Positions 36,609-48,197 of a stretch of DNA of 64,000 nucleotides are shown one piece after another. Where the stretch lies: assembly GCA_035771175.1 (NCBI GenBank), contig CM069603.1, forward strand, positions 16,964,286 to 17,028,285, written 5' to 3'. How positions within the stretch are numbered: the stretch's first letter is position 1; each line of letters begins with the position of its first letter. This DNA is from Paratinospora sagittata (lineage: Eukaryota; Streptophyta; Magnoliopsida; Ranunculales; Menispermaceae). Both the position numbers and the translations under genes were made by a program. A model generated the notes under the pieces. The model was given only the letters and a program-made list of their open reading frames with translations. It did no database searches and had not been told where the DNA came from.

Positions 36609-38039
36609 TCTCTCACTCGCACATGATGTGTGCAAGCATCGAAACACACACGTGGGCGCCCTGATTTTTATCCATTACTTACATATACTCTCCCACTCGC
36701 ACATTGTGTGTACGAGATTAATCTCATCTTTTGAGTCAATCAATGGGGCAAATGGACCGTGCGACCGTGAGAACACCTGTAAGCGAGAGCTCTATACAAG
36801 AAACCCACGAAGAGCCAACATAGAGATATCAACCCTTTTAGAAGAAACTGACGTTAGTGTCTCAAAATGCCCTAGATCCATCTAATCACACCTGTCCAAA
36901 TATCTCCAATCCCTCAAAAAGAGTTATACTTAGACTACCAGCTCTAACATTATATTCTCACTTATATTGCCATCCAAATGATGCAACATAAATAATCGCG
37001 ATAGAAAATATAAAGTAGATGTGTGTTTTTAGACGATCGTCCTGTCGCCCTCACACTATCCAACTCCAAATTAACTGCTTTCCCAGTTAAGTATCTTAAG
37101 GTCGAATCAAACATAACCTATAGGTAATTTGCCAAAGTAGCTAATCATCAACCCTTCGTTGTATAGTGTAGTCAATAGTATTAATGGCATATTTATAGTT
37201 ATATCAATCAAAGATAAATGACATCTAGGACTCACACAGTGAGGAAGCAGGGATCCATTCTCTTACTTTCTAGTTCGGTCGTCTTAACACATATGATTCC
37301 AAATCACATGCAATAGTGGAGTAACTCTTTTCAAAAAGAGCGTATGTTATACTCAAAAACACTGTACAGAACTTGGTCTAGTCGCATTCCAGCCCTAACC
37401 CGATTTCTATAAAGCTCGCTGCTCAAAAGTGTCAATTAATAGATCTCGCATCTGGTCACAAACAACAGGCTTAATGGATAGTGGGTTAATCCATTATCGG
37501 TCTTCAAATATATACCTCATCTTAATTCCAATCAAGGTGACATATTATCATAAAATGACCTATTGCTATTCAAGCAAACATTAATCCAATGTCTCATCTC
37601 TGCTCGTTCTACATGAAGCGCCAGAGGCGATTGCTCGTGTGAGTAAGTCAATCAAGCCTGTGAACATACTCGTGTGTTGGTGTTGGTATTAAAAGAAAAT
37701 GCATGATATGAACAACATAATTTCATGAATATAATAAAGCTTCATGTATCAAATAAATAGAACATTTATCACATGCAACGCAACCCATAGTCCTTATAAA
37801 CAAAAGTAAATAGACTTAATCTTTGGGTTTACTTTTATTTTAAGCGTAGGATCATGTTGTTATATGGTGCATATATGTTTCATATTTTCATGAAATTTGG
37901 GGTATCTTTTGAGGAATAGCCACTTGACAATTAAAACAAATTGTCTATGATCTCAATGCACTGGCGCTAAAACGTTGTCTTTGCAGAAATCATATAAGCC
38001 ATTTGCTTTTATTTTCACGGTTAACAATGAGAGGCAAGT
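36609..38039 (-). other. 3' non-coding part of the 10-kb copia element
   Basis: The stretch between the RNase H remnant and the 3' LTR has no recognisable protein. Two similar blocks with TCTCNCACTCGCACATNRTGTG occur at about 36,609 and 36,695. The frame at 36,565-36,885 has no known motifs. Confidence 0.5.
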
Positions 38040-38182
38040 CCAACTCATGCTATTTGTTAATAGAACTTCATTGTTTAAATGAAAAGATATCCGGGCATAG
38101 ATTTTCCTTCTGGATACATACCCCAATTGGCTTCTGTATAACCTAATAAGCGCAAGTCATCGTCTTGATGATATAGACACAT
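38040..38182 (-). pseudogene. Copia RNase H remnant
   Basis: On the minus strand the reading LYHQDDDLRLLGYTEANWG followed by PEGKSMPGYLF matches the copia RNase H start (D-L-x-L-x-G-Y-T-D-A-D-W-x(5)-R-K-S-T-S-G-Y). The aspartate usually found in the YTDADW motif is changed to Glu/Asn, and a stop follows shortly. It places the 3' end of pol here. Confidence 0.65.
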
Positions 38183-41100
38183 ACCATTGTGCCTTTATAT
38201 AATATTTATATAATGCGCTATTCCAAGGTTAAATTAATGAAATTGAACTGAACTAGCAATATATCAATATATCAATATATCAGAACATATACATTTCATA
38301 GTGTACAATAAACTTTTAATAACAATTCAATATGGTACTTTGGACATTTGTTCTCATGTTATAAGAGTCTTTGACACAATCCTGACTTAAAGTCATCATT
38401 TTGCTATACCATGTCAATGGGTTTATAATTTCACTTATGAAATTTTATCCTCACACCCAGTGTGAAGAGTAATTCACCCCATGTCCTTCATATTACAATT
38501 AAAGGACAACCAAACTTAAATGGTGACAATTAAAGCAAAATATTTTCCAACTAGAAAACATCATCGACAAAACAAAGACAAAAGATTATTATTACTCAGG
38601 AATGCTTACATACATATTTAATGGTTTTCATCATTCTTGTAAATACATAAGAAGTAATTAGATGATGAAATCTCAAGTACAATCGTTTGGATGAATTTCT
38701 TGGCCATAAAGAATATGTTAGAGCAAGCAAACTTTGCGCTCTTAGATCATGTACATCAAGGCCTATTGCTTGTTACTATGATCAATTCATCCACTAGTCA
38801 ACGTTCAATAAAATAATCTTGACATCAGTTTGATGTAAGTCAAAAGCCTAATGTCAGATGATATTACTTAAAATAAATGGACTTAAACTGAAAAATATGA
38901 AACAAATATTTTTCATGGTCTATTTGATCTAGTTGAGTAAGAATGCTAAATGTGTCTATATGATGATCTTATTACCTGAAATTTATATCGAGAATACATT
39001 TATTCCCAACAAGTCTTCGTCCAGGTTAGAGATCAACCAAGTCCCGGACATGGTTTCACAATGTAGACTCTCATTTCCTTTTAGATTGCCTGTGAAACAA
39101 GATCTTTTAACTGATTAGAACGAGCCTTTTATGTCATGACGCCCCTTACGTAAGCTAACATCATGACCAGCACAGTGTACTATATACTATACATACCCAG
39201 TATACAATATACAATACATTGTCAGCCTCAACGGAATTACACAAAACTTTTCAAAATTTCGACAACTTGTCCCCATAAATTGGACATCTCACAATTTTTT
39301 TCTGATATACCACAAATCAAATCAAATATATATATATATATATATTATATATATAATCATCCCATTCATTTATTCCATCCACCATTTATTCATACAATCA
39401 TATACATCATCACCCAATATTTCATAACCAAAATATTCAACCATCCTCTATATTATCACCCAACCCATCTAGTTGATAATATACATATAATATGTGTTAA
39501 GTATACTTATCAAAATAAAACAAAAAAACAAACCAACTCCTCCATACATACTTCAACAAAGCAGAAATCTGGGTCAAGTGCCTATCATTCTCTTGCTTTC
39601 CTTTTTCCTTTTGAATCTTTATCTGAAATATTGGAGGAAATGGAGTGAGCTTACCACAAGCTCAGTGAATATATATCTTGATGTGACAATCATATGCATT
39701 TAGGGAAACATGTTCTTGAAATCATTCAAAACATTTATTAAACACACATGTATCATTCAACAAATGTATCATACATGCAAGTAATATAAATTTTTATGAT
39801 CATGTTCAGTAAAACAATGGACCATTTTCAACGAAATCCACAATCTCCCTCCTTCTAGGTAATAGAGCGGTCTAACCCTTGTATGGCCGTTACAAGGTAG
39901 CCACAACCTTCCATTACCCAATTCACAGTCATTTCAAGGATTTAAAATCCTTGTTAGGACAGTCCTACAGACAATGAGGTTATGCATAACACTCATCCGG
40001 GACTAATTCTCAACGAAATAACTTTATATTCGACCTACTTTCGCAAGTCTCACATGTTTCAATGTCAAAATCTATCGTGAATGCTAATATAACACAATGC
40101 ATAATTATATACATAACATGCTTACATTTAAACATTTCGTATAAGTACAATGTAGTACAGAACCAAAATCAAGAAAATATACTCACAGAACAAAACTTTC
40201 CAACTTAAAATACAATCACCATCGCTTTCGAGTCCAGTTCTAATTTAAATCCAACTAACTCAACCTGTCACAACCACTCCATAATTCAATTTCATTTATT
40301 CATATCTATTTTACTCGTAAATACTCAGTTTCCATTTACATATTTAATTTTCCAACTCACTTCAAATCACCAATAAACATTTGCAATTCATGTATAATTC
40401 GAATCTATTTCACTTAACTATACTTACTTGTATTATTCATTCAAATACATTCCATTTGATCCAAGACTTACTCATTCACCATTAATTCTTACTTTAGCAA
40501 CCTGAAAAATATTATACACGTTGCATGAATTTAAATTCCAACTTAATTTAGGACCCATAAGCAGTTGAAAACGCTACTCTATTGTTCTTATTATCAATCT
40601 AGATATTTCCACAAGAAGGAACAATGAAAATAGATTTCCAAATCATATTTTCACTAGTTCTCAATTTTATTTTTCTATTGGAAACATATATCAATTTTAT
40701 TAAAAATATAGAACATTCCTAAAATTATTTTGTCCACATTAACACGTGTACAAACAATCCTACTACCATTCTACTACCTTCAATAGGTATTTTACTAAGG
40801 TTTTACATGTTCACGGGGGTCACCAAACTCAATTTTACTCACCAAAACCATATATTTAGTTACTAAAAATATCAAATCATATCCAAAAATCATGATCTTA
40901 ACATTGAAATGTCCGAAATTAGTAGATCTATTTTTCTACAGTCTCAAACCGGAGTTTCATTGGGTTTTAATATGGTTCAAAAGGTCTCCAATATCGAATC
41001 TAACTTCCAACAGTTATAAAAATTCCAAATGAACAAATAAATGAAATCTAACCACATATTCGGGGCTTCTAAAGTGTAGGAAGTGTTTTTCAACCTTCCC

Positions 41101-42929
41101 TGCAAATTTTTATTCAAGTTGGGTCAAAACCCCAATTTTGAAAACACCGTAAAACGGCTCCCATAGCAAAAATTACTCCGAGGAAATCGTTATATCTAGT
41201 TTAAATATTGATTTTACCAAGAAATAGAGTGAAAATCACTTATCGTGGGTCCCGATTGGACCAAAAATCCGGCGTTTTCTTTTTCTCCTCCTTCTCTTCG
41301 TTTTCTTTTTTCTTTCTCCCTCTTTGTTTTTTTTTTCTTCCTAAACGTTGGAGAGAGAGAATGAAAGATAAGTATATAAAAAAATGATCCCATGCACGTA
41401 TCCCTACGTGTTATACACATATTATACATCTCAGTATACATACAAGTCAACGTAGATTTATTTATTTATTTATTAAAACTTCGGGGTGTTACATTTTAAG
41501 TGAACCTCGGTATTAATCAGGCATAAGAAACCATATGTACTTTACCTTGATATATTTTTCATGACTTACTACATTATCAGTGCTAGCGCCCCTTATTAGA
41601 CGAGCATGGATCTCGACTAATACTGTTATTGTCAATACTTAACCACCTTTAATCCCATTATTGAGCCTAGTTCAATGTTAAAAAGTCTCATTTCTTTTAT
41701 TTAGTAGAGCAAATGTGGAAGTCTATTCCTCTAAAGAATACCTTCACAAATACTTCCATGCATCTACTCATCATTTGAAACTAGCAAGTAAATATCACTC
41801 CCACGTGAATCAAGAATTAGATGTGTGATCATCTCAGTGGCGCAATGACATTTCTTTCAGGATCATTCATTTAATAAATGATCCATTGAAGTTTCATTAA
41901 AGCTAAGAAAATCATTCTATAAATGTGACATCTCTAGATTCAAACCAAAGAATACTTTTCATCTTATTGTTTACATATGAACACTATAACCTCAAGAGTG
42001 TTCCAAATCATCTATTAAAGAGGAATTTCTTTCCTCTAAGAATGGACTTTCCATATCTACAAGAGGTATTGTGAACATAATCAACAATTACACATAATTA
42101 CTAATGAACTTGATCAGGTGCATCACCTATCCAAAGTTTAAATTTAATGGAAGTAACATTGTTTAAGGGCTCATGGTTAATCATATAAACAACAATCAAT
42201 AATGCAATAACTCAAAGAAAACATATAGTTTTCTCTATGCAATTATTGATGTAACCATGTTAAGGGATTTGCCTATTCTAGATTTCTGCAACTCATATTG
42301 TTGCGAAATTCGAAGAGTAGTTATCTTTCTAGTAGTCCCTTTTATCATTACAAAATGTCAGAACTAGTTCTTAAAGATATTCATGACACTAGTTTATTCT
42401 CAATACTTTGATATATCATTCAAGTTGAAGAGCAACTTAGAATATATATCATATGAAACACTCCAATGCTTCAGTATTTATGAGATTATATAGATATGAT
42501 CATATCATGCAATATCATATATGAACTGTGATGAATAAGGCATTATGCTTTGCCCATGAATTATTAAGCCTCAAAAGTCAGAATGGAAGTGCAATTGAAT
42601 TGCAACAATAATATAGTTTTCAAAAGAGTAATTTGTTGTGTTGCTAGCAAAACAATGTTCATAAACGGACAATTAACTATTGCGAGTTGGTCATATAAAC
42701 CTTCTCAAGCATGTTATTGTACTCTACTTCATATGACTTAAGCTAACATGTCATACATAAACATTCATAACATGATTACTATACAAAGTAATCAAAGAAA
42801 ACAACCAAACAACATAAATGTGTTGTGTCCAAGATAACGAGAAATAGTATCAAGTGAATACTCAGTGTCAATATAAAAGTATTGCATCAGCAATATGGAA
42901 GTTTAAATTCAAAATAATTGCTCGAAGTA
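38183..42929 (-). pseudogene. Decayed copia pol region, split by a solo LTR
   Basis: By position between the protease and RNase H remnants, this should be integrase and reverse transcriptase. I could not read either; all frames are heavily interrupted. Excluding the solo LTR about 2.4 kb remain, less than a full integrase plus reverse transcriptase, so deletions are likely. Confidence 0.45.
39132..41493 (-). mobile_element. Gypsy solo LTR, 2.36 kb, TSD TTTTA, nested in the copia element
   Basis: It begins TGTCATGACGCCCCTTACG and ends CGGGGTGTTACA. TTTTA flanks it at 39,127-39,131 and 41,494-41,498. It is the same family as 4,837-7,241 (there in plus orientation). The open frame of 161 codons at 39,163-39,648 lies within it and is Ile/Tyr/His-rich low-complexity sequence, not a recognised protein. 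Confidence 0.92.
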
Positions 42930-43035
42930 ACAACGATAAATATCATAGTATGCCTTATTTCTGGTGCACACAAGACATCATGTAGTATGAAAGTTTGACC
43001 ACTTATAGCTCCAACTTACAAGTGTCAGTACTTTT
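42930..43035 (-). pseudogene. Copia protease-region remnant
   Basis: On the minus strand TCKLEL, then one frame slip, then SGQTFILHDVLCAPEIRH matches the region after the protease active site in copia Pol (typically L-x-D-V-L-Y-A-P-x-I-R-x-N-L). The catalytic D-S-G itself was not found. Confidence 0.55.
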
Positions 43036-45782
43036 CATATTTACTCTAGAGTTTATTTCTACATATATCCATTGTGCTCCCACTGGAAATCGACAATCTT
43101 ATACGAAAGTTCCTAGATCTTTCATTGAGCGGAATGTTGCTCTTTGTCCTGATAATTTGTCTTTCCTTCAATCTCATCCAATTTCCTCATCGTATAAATC
43201 CTAAAGCTTTCTAGGAACTATATTACGCTATCAAAGCATGAATTGAGAGTGTTGCTTCTAATAAACACTAAAACTCTAATTCATCATGATTTGTCAATCC
43301 CTGTTGAAATTCACGTGTTCCCATACTGGAGGAAGAGATCAAACAATCACCTAGACTTTTTAAATTTATAAGAACTCGGTTCATCTATTTTGAGTTCTCA
43401 AACACAGTTTGACAATCTAGGAAATGTTGCCGTAAGCATTCCAAATTAGCACCTCAAATAATTGTCAAACTTAATAGTCTATAGGTAAAGTTTTGTGGCT
43501 TAAGTTATCCCAAACTTAGCCATAAGGCAGGTCAAATGTCATGAGCAATGACATACTCATCAAATTCACATATTTGAGATCTACATGGCATATAGCTCAA
43601 ATTTACTTTTGTGTTTCCCTATATGAAACGATTGTAGATCCCCTATAAGGTTAGTAGTATGTCTTTATTCAAAACAAATTTGATATTCTAGGTGTTTCAA
43701 ACACCTATTGCTCATTGAGAACTCGTTGAACTATGTTGTTCAAAACTGTCTTTATTCAATTCAATTATGACATTTCTAATAACTGATGTCATGTATTTTA
43801 CACAAAGAAACATATAGCACTTCTACTTACCAACAACCACTAACACACATCAATGTCTACAACAAAATTCTTATAAGTTAATCGAATATAAATTCAAGAA
43901 AATAAGATCAAAAGGTCACTATGTTTCCGATCATTACTTATTATTCTCAATCATATAATTGTTACTTGATTAATCTTGCGCATAACATATATAATTAATC
44001 ATAATATTGCATACCCACAATCATATTTAAACATGCTATCATAAGGCAAGAAAAGCATGTACAACAATATTTTCATATTTAGTACACTTTAGACCAATAT
44101 TCAACTATATATGTAGCATTTACAACCACATATATTTTCTTAGTGGTGTAACTAAAGCAAGGAGGATTATCTAGATCCTAAAAGTAAAACACATCTCTAA
44201 TGTGCTGTCAAGATTCAAAACACGTAGACAAAATACGTGTTCATCAACATATTATCCCACGTTTTTCCAATAATTTTCAAATACTTGGGCAACATCAAGC
44301 TTTTGAATCTAAATTATTATTTTTTAAATCAACTTGTTTTACTTTTTAATCTATTGTACAAACGATGCATACAACTAATAGGCTTCTGTAGTGAGTGATC
44401 ATGTTCATTTTGTGGTTCATCTAATGATCAAATAAATCACATATTCTAGATCAATTCAGAACCCGCATCATTTCTATCTAGAGAAATGTGTATTTATTTT
44501 AGATCACTATGCTACTTATATTACAACATATATGTAATTTCAATAAATGATCGCATGCATTGTAAATCTAACCAGACAAACATATTAATCATCGAAAAAT
44601 GTCACAGTTCAAAAGTTTTACAAAATAAAGTACTAAGATCTCAATCTAAGAATGATCAATTTGAACAATATACATCATCCTATTGATTGATTAGTTAGAT
44701 TTATAGATCACGTGTATGTTTTCATAAGCTGACCATACAGATGTAAAATTCATGTGAAATCACTATAAGTAATAGTTCTATGACTTTGTCAGAATAAACT
44801 CTTAGATCATAACTTTTGATCAATTAATATTCTATGGTCTAGATCTCATTATGATTAATGGCCTTGATTTGGTCATCAAAAGGATTATTGCATCATTTAA
44901 TGGCGCAGATGAGAAAATCATCCAAAACTAGTGGGAGTCACAGTTCATGAATTTTCCAAATAGTCATCGAAAGGCCATCATCATATGCATCCAAAATCCA
45001 GTAGTCTATATTTTATTATAATCTATGGCTAGGATCTGATCATTAAAAGATGATTATTAGTTCATGACTTTTGCTAAAACATTCCAGAAGAACTTTATTT
45101 TAAGCCATAAAAAATGAACAGCCTAGATTTAACCAATTTTTTTTTTTAATATCTGGCTCAGCGGACCGGACCGGTTCGGTTAGACCGACATAGATCGGTC
45201 CTTGCCGGTTCAAATTCGGTTCGAACCTGACCTGTTGGGTCAGGCCCTGGTCTGGCCTGGTTCAGGCGAATGGGGCTAGTTTAGGCTTAAACCCAGGCCT
45301 GGACCAGGCTCATTTTTGCTTTTTTTTTATTGTTAATATATACTATCGGGTCGGAGCAACCGGTTGTCTGGGTAGGTGATAACCTGCGGGGTCTGCAACT
45401 GCAGACCGCCGTGGTGGTGACGGTGCCACCAAGGTGCTGACCTCCGACGTCTGATAGGGTCCTTTCGAACCACCGGAGATCGTCGATAACTCTGGTGTCA
45501 CCGGGAGGAGGTCCCGTTGGATTCCGACAATCGATCGAACCATTTTTTTTAACAATTTTTAACCGAGTGATTTTGTGAGTGTTACAATCATTGTGGCACA
45601 CCTATGTACATGCAAGTAGGTTCGTTTCGAAGACCTCACTATCGAGATCATGTGGGTATGTTCATCAGTCCATGAGTTTGCCGAATTCCGGCGAAAATTT
45701 CCCCCGAAATAATGTGCGGAAAAATAGTGTTTTTTATTCAAAAAAAAATTGCACATTAACAAACATGAAAACACCAATGACT
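43036..45782 (-). other. Gag and leader position of the 10-kb copia element, no frame readable
   Basis: On the minus strand this would hold the untranslated leader and gag. No Gag motif was found. The part nearest the LTR (45,150-45,560) is clearly more GC-rich than the rest and includes repeated GACCGG / GGTTCGG / CAGGCCTGG words. The frame at 45,287-45,601 lies in that GC-rich leader and has no recognisable domain. Confidence 0.45.
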
Positions 45783-45794
45783 GCTCTGATACCA
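45783..45794 (-). other. Primer-binding site of the 10-kb copia element
   Basis: GCTCTGATACCA on the plus strand is the exact complement of TGGTATCAGAGC (tRNA-iMet PBS). It sits one base inside the right LTR and sets the element on the minus strand. Confidence 0.92.
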
Positions 45795-45795
45795 A

Positions 45796-46226
45796 TGTAG
45801 GAAACTAACATGTTCCAATACAAAATAAAAAAATAGATCGGAAAGATGTTGCCAAATGCAAAAGCGTTCCAAGTTTCGATGTTTCACGTCTTCGTTGCTC
45901 CTCCAATTTAAATCTCACGATGAATCACACCACATGATGAGTATGATTCGTTTTCCATAGCCCAAGTGCCATTGTGATCTTGAATCTAACGAGATTAAGA
46001 GAATGAGTATATAAAACTACATGGGCTCTTTCTTCTTCATGTTGTTTTAGTTTCCATTAAACTCTTATTTATACAAATCACCCACAACCACCTCATGCAA
46101 CTACCCACTATAATAGAAAATGTGGGATGCATGGGTTTAGGTGGTTACTAAAACCACCCACAACTAGTGGGTTGCCACATGACAGCCCATGTGGGCATGC
46201 CATATGGCAATTAGTAAAATCCTACA
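45796..46226 (-). mobile_element. 5' LTR of the 10-kb copia element
   Basis: 431 bp, TGTAGGAAACTAACATG...AAATCCTACA. It is nearly collinear with the left LTR. Confidence 0.92.
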
Positions 46227-46649
46227 AAAACAAAAAAAGGTAACTAATGCCAAGCATAATTTACACTTGAACTACTAAACTCCACAAGAAGATTTGCAGA
46301 TAATCCATAAGGCTCTGCTCATCTCTAAATAAAAGATTGGTACTAATCGAACAAAAACCTATGAAACCATTAGATCTACAAAACTCCAACACAAATCTCC
46401 CAAAACCAAGCGACTAAACCCAAAATTAAACAAATAGTAGGCTAAACGACATGCAAACTCAGATTTGAAGCCATTTCCATAAAAAATCCGAACAACATCA
46501 AATTCCCCGACACAACAATCTAACACCAGATCGAATCAGCCAAATTTGATAACCACAATATTTCTCCAAAATCATACATGATCTATGAAAACCTAAACAA
46601 GCAACATTACCAAAATCTTCGAATACAACAAGCAATAATCTCGCCATAC

Positions 46650-46874
46650 CTCAAGGAGAACAATCTTCAAGTTGTTGCGACTATAGATTTGTTCCAGCAA
46701 AACTTCAAATACCTCCTTCGAGTTCCTAAAGTTGAGAAAGCAAAGGAAAATGTTGCCTTAGTTTGAGATCTTTGTGCGAGAGAGGTTTCGATTGAAATTG
46801 AGATGAAAATGCAAAGACTTGTGCGAGAGATCTAGATTGAGTGGAGTTGGTTTAAGTAGGAGGAACTGAGCCAT
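46650..46874 (-). pseudogene. Possible captured first exon with a transit-peptide-like N-terminus
   Basis: On the minus strand, ATG at 46,874 follows a pyrimidine-rich leader and starts MAQFLLLKPTPLNLDL. The first 38 residues are rich in Ser, Leu, Asn, His and Arg with almost no acidic residues, like a plastid transit peptide. A TAA at 46,758-46,760 interrupts; the same frame continues with VFEVLLEQIYSRNNLKIVLLE to a splice-donor-like GAG|GTATGG at 46,649, followed by T-rich intron-like DNA. I do not recognise the protein. It may be a host gene piece carried by the CACTA element, or chance. Confidence 0.35.
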
Positions 46875-47396
46875 AACGAGTTCAAGAAAAAGACGAAGAA
46901 GAAGATAATGAAAGAAGCTTATTAGTTGAAGAACCAGCAGGCGCCGGCGTAATGCACTTGATGTGTTTTTCGGTGACCTATAGAGGGATTTGGCGATTGG
47001 GGTTCGAGGGAAACACAGATTTTGGTGCTTGGTTTATTTCGTTCATGCATATGAAAGAAACTTCGAGCACTAGCGCACTCTTTCAATTAAAACATTCCTC
47101 AACTTACGCCGTTGATTCATACAAAATCCACAACATTCAAACACATGCCACAATACATAATGTCCTTTCAATTAAGCTAACCATCGGCTTGTTAGACAAC
47201 CTGTTATTTTTATACAGCTTTTATGGCATGTGCAACATGCGGTAATAAGCTTTTTTTAATGACATGTTTAAAATATAAGCCGTAAAATTAACCTTAAGAT
47301 GTTTTTTATCGGCTTATATATTAAACAAGTCGTCTTAGATATGTTTTTACGACTTAAATAGTTATATGTCGTTAAAACTAAGTCGTTGAAAGTGAT

Positions 47397-47409
47397 TTTT
47401 CTTGTAGTG
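47397..47409 (-). repeat. CACTA terminal inverted repeat
   Basis: On the minus strand it reads CACTACAAGAAAA. The insertion should have made a 3-bp duplication, but without the other end it cannot be tested. Confidence 0.8.
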
Positions 47410-47691
47410 CTTTTGAGTATGCAATCATGATCATGAGTGTCACTTGCATGATAATTCGAGATTTTGTAAGCAAGCATCTTTAGATCTTAATTTTTTTTTT
47501 CAAAACTTGACTCTAGAATTTGTTTGATCACTTCTTGAGACGAAATCCTAGGAATCACACCATGAGAGGCATGATTTAGGCCATTTTTTGATTGATTTAG
47601 CCATAAAGCCTACCTAATCATGTATTGCCCCCTAGTCACCATGTTTTGAGCCTTATATTTTTTTTATTGCAACCTAAAATGATTCGCCAAG
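47410..47691 (+). mobile_element. 3' internal region of an Athila/Tat-like gypsy element (left piece)
   Basis: Non-coding. It contains CACCATGAGAGGCATGATTT and GCCATTTTTTGATTGATTTAG, wording that recurs in the 3' untranslated part of plant Athila/Tat elements (from memory). It is interrupted at 47,692 by the Reina-like element and continues at 53,187. Confidence 0.6.
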
Positions 47692-48171
47692 TGTCACGGT
47701 CATGTTGTCACATGCACCGTCATGTCTTTTTTCTTGTAATCAGGGGTATTTTTGTAATCTTGAGGGCCAGTATGATTGGCCTCACATTTTGATGTTTCCT
47801 TTTGGAATTATGGTAAAAGCTTAAGATCTACCTTGTAGGGGAGGTGGTAGTCGCCTAGAGATAGTGTTTAGGTGTCCCCTACAACTGAGTGTCCGTGTAA
47901 AGCTACCAACGTGTGTCCCTTGTGGCTGCTTGCTATTGCTAGCTTGTGGTTCTCTAGAGATACATGTTCCCTTAGGGTGTGTGTGTATTCCTTTCGTGTA
48001 AACACCAATTGTACAACATTTACTTGAGGTTAATACAAATATACTTCCAATTACTTGTTGCCTGGTCTTGTGTGTGTTATTGTTCTTTACTTGCAGATTG
48101 GCTGACTTTGTTATTTGATATTACCGGGTGCTGCAGGACTATTACCTTGCCTCATTGACTCGCCTGTGAAA
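47692..48171 (+). mobile_element. 5' LTR of the Reina-like element
   Basis: 480 bp, starting TGTCACGGTCATG and ending CGCCTGTGAAA. It is followed by a PBS. It is collinear with 52,709-53,186. Confidence 0.92.
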
Positions 48172-48173
48172 AG

Positions 48174-48185
48174 TGGTATCAAATC
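48174..48185 (+). other. Primer-binding site of the Reina-like element
   Basis: TGGTATCAAATC begins like the tRNA-iMet PBS TGGTATCAGAGC and then diverges. Confidence 0.7.
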
Positions 48186-48197
48186 TTATAAAAGAGA

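Larger units (their letters stand above)
36176..46226 (-). mobile_element. Full-length but decayed Ty1/copia element, 10.05 kb, minus strand
   Basis: Two direct LTRs (36,176-36,608 and 45,796-46,226) are clearly the same sequence, both TGTAGGAAACTAACATG...TCCTACA. A PBS complement GCTCTGATACCA abuts the right LTR, so transcription ran right to left. The flanks AAAAT (36,171-36,175) and AAAAC (46,227-46,231) are a near-perfect 5-bp duplication in an A-rich target. Traces of protease (about 42,940-43,030) and RNase H (38,040-38,182) lie in the order expected on the minus strand, identifying it as copia. A gypsy solo LTR sits inside. Net of that, the element is about 7.7 kb. Confidence 0.85.
46227..47409 (-). 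mobile_element. End of a CACTA-type DNA transposon
   Basis: The stretch ends at 47,409 with CTTGTAGTG, on the minus strand CACTACAAGAAAAATCAC, the conserved terminal inverted repeat of plant CACTA (En/Spm) elements. Within the last 180 bases short words such as ACGACTTA, AAGTCGTT and GCCGATAA/GCCGTAAA recur in both orientations, as subterminal transposase-binding repeats do. No transposase was found. The opposite end is not visible in the window. It was invaded by the 10-kb copia element. Confidence 0.7.

Noticed and set aside
39163..39648. Open frame of 161 codons on the plus strand
   Set aside because: It lies entirely in a gypsy solo LTR, is dominated by Ile/Tyr/His/Thr from AT-rich repeats, and has no recognisable domain. 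The related LTR at 10,243 does not keep the frame.
45287..45601. Minus-strand frame of 104 codons in GC-rich DNA
   Set aside because: It lies in the leader of the minus-strand copia element near the PBS. No motif is visible and the long frame is explained by GC content.
36176..46226. Classification as a LARD (LTR element with a purely non-coding interior)
   Set aside because: RNase H and protease traces in correct order show that it derives from an ordinary copia element.
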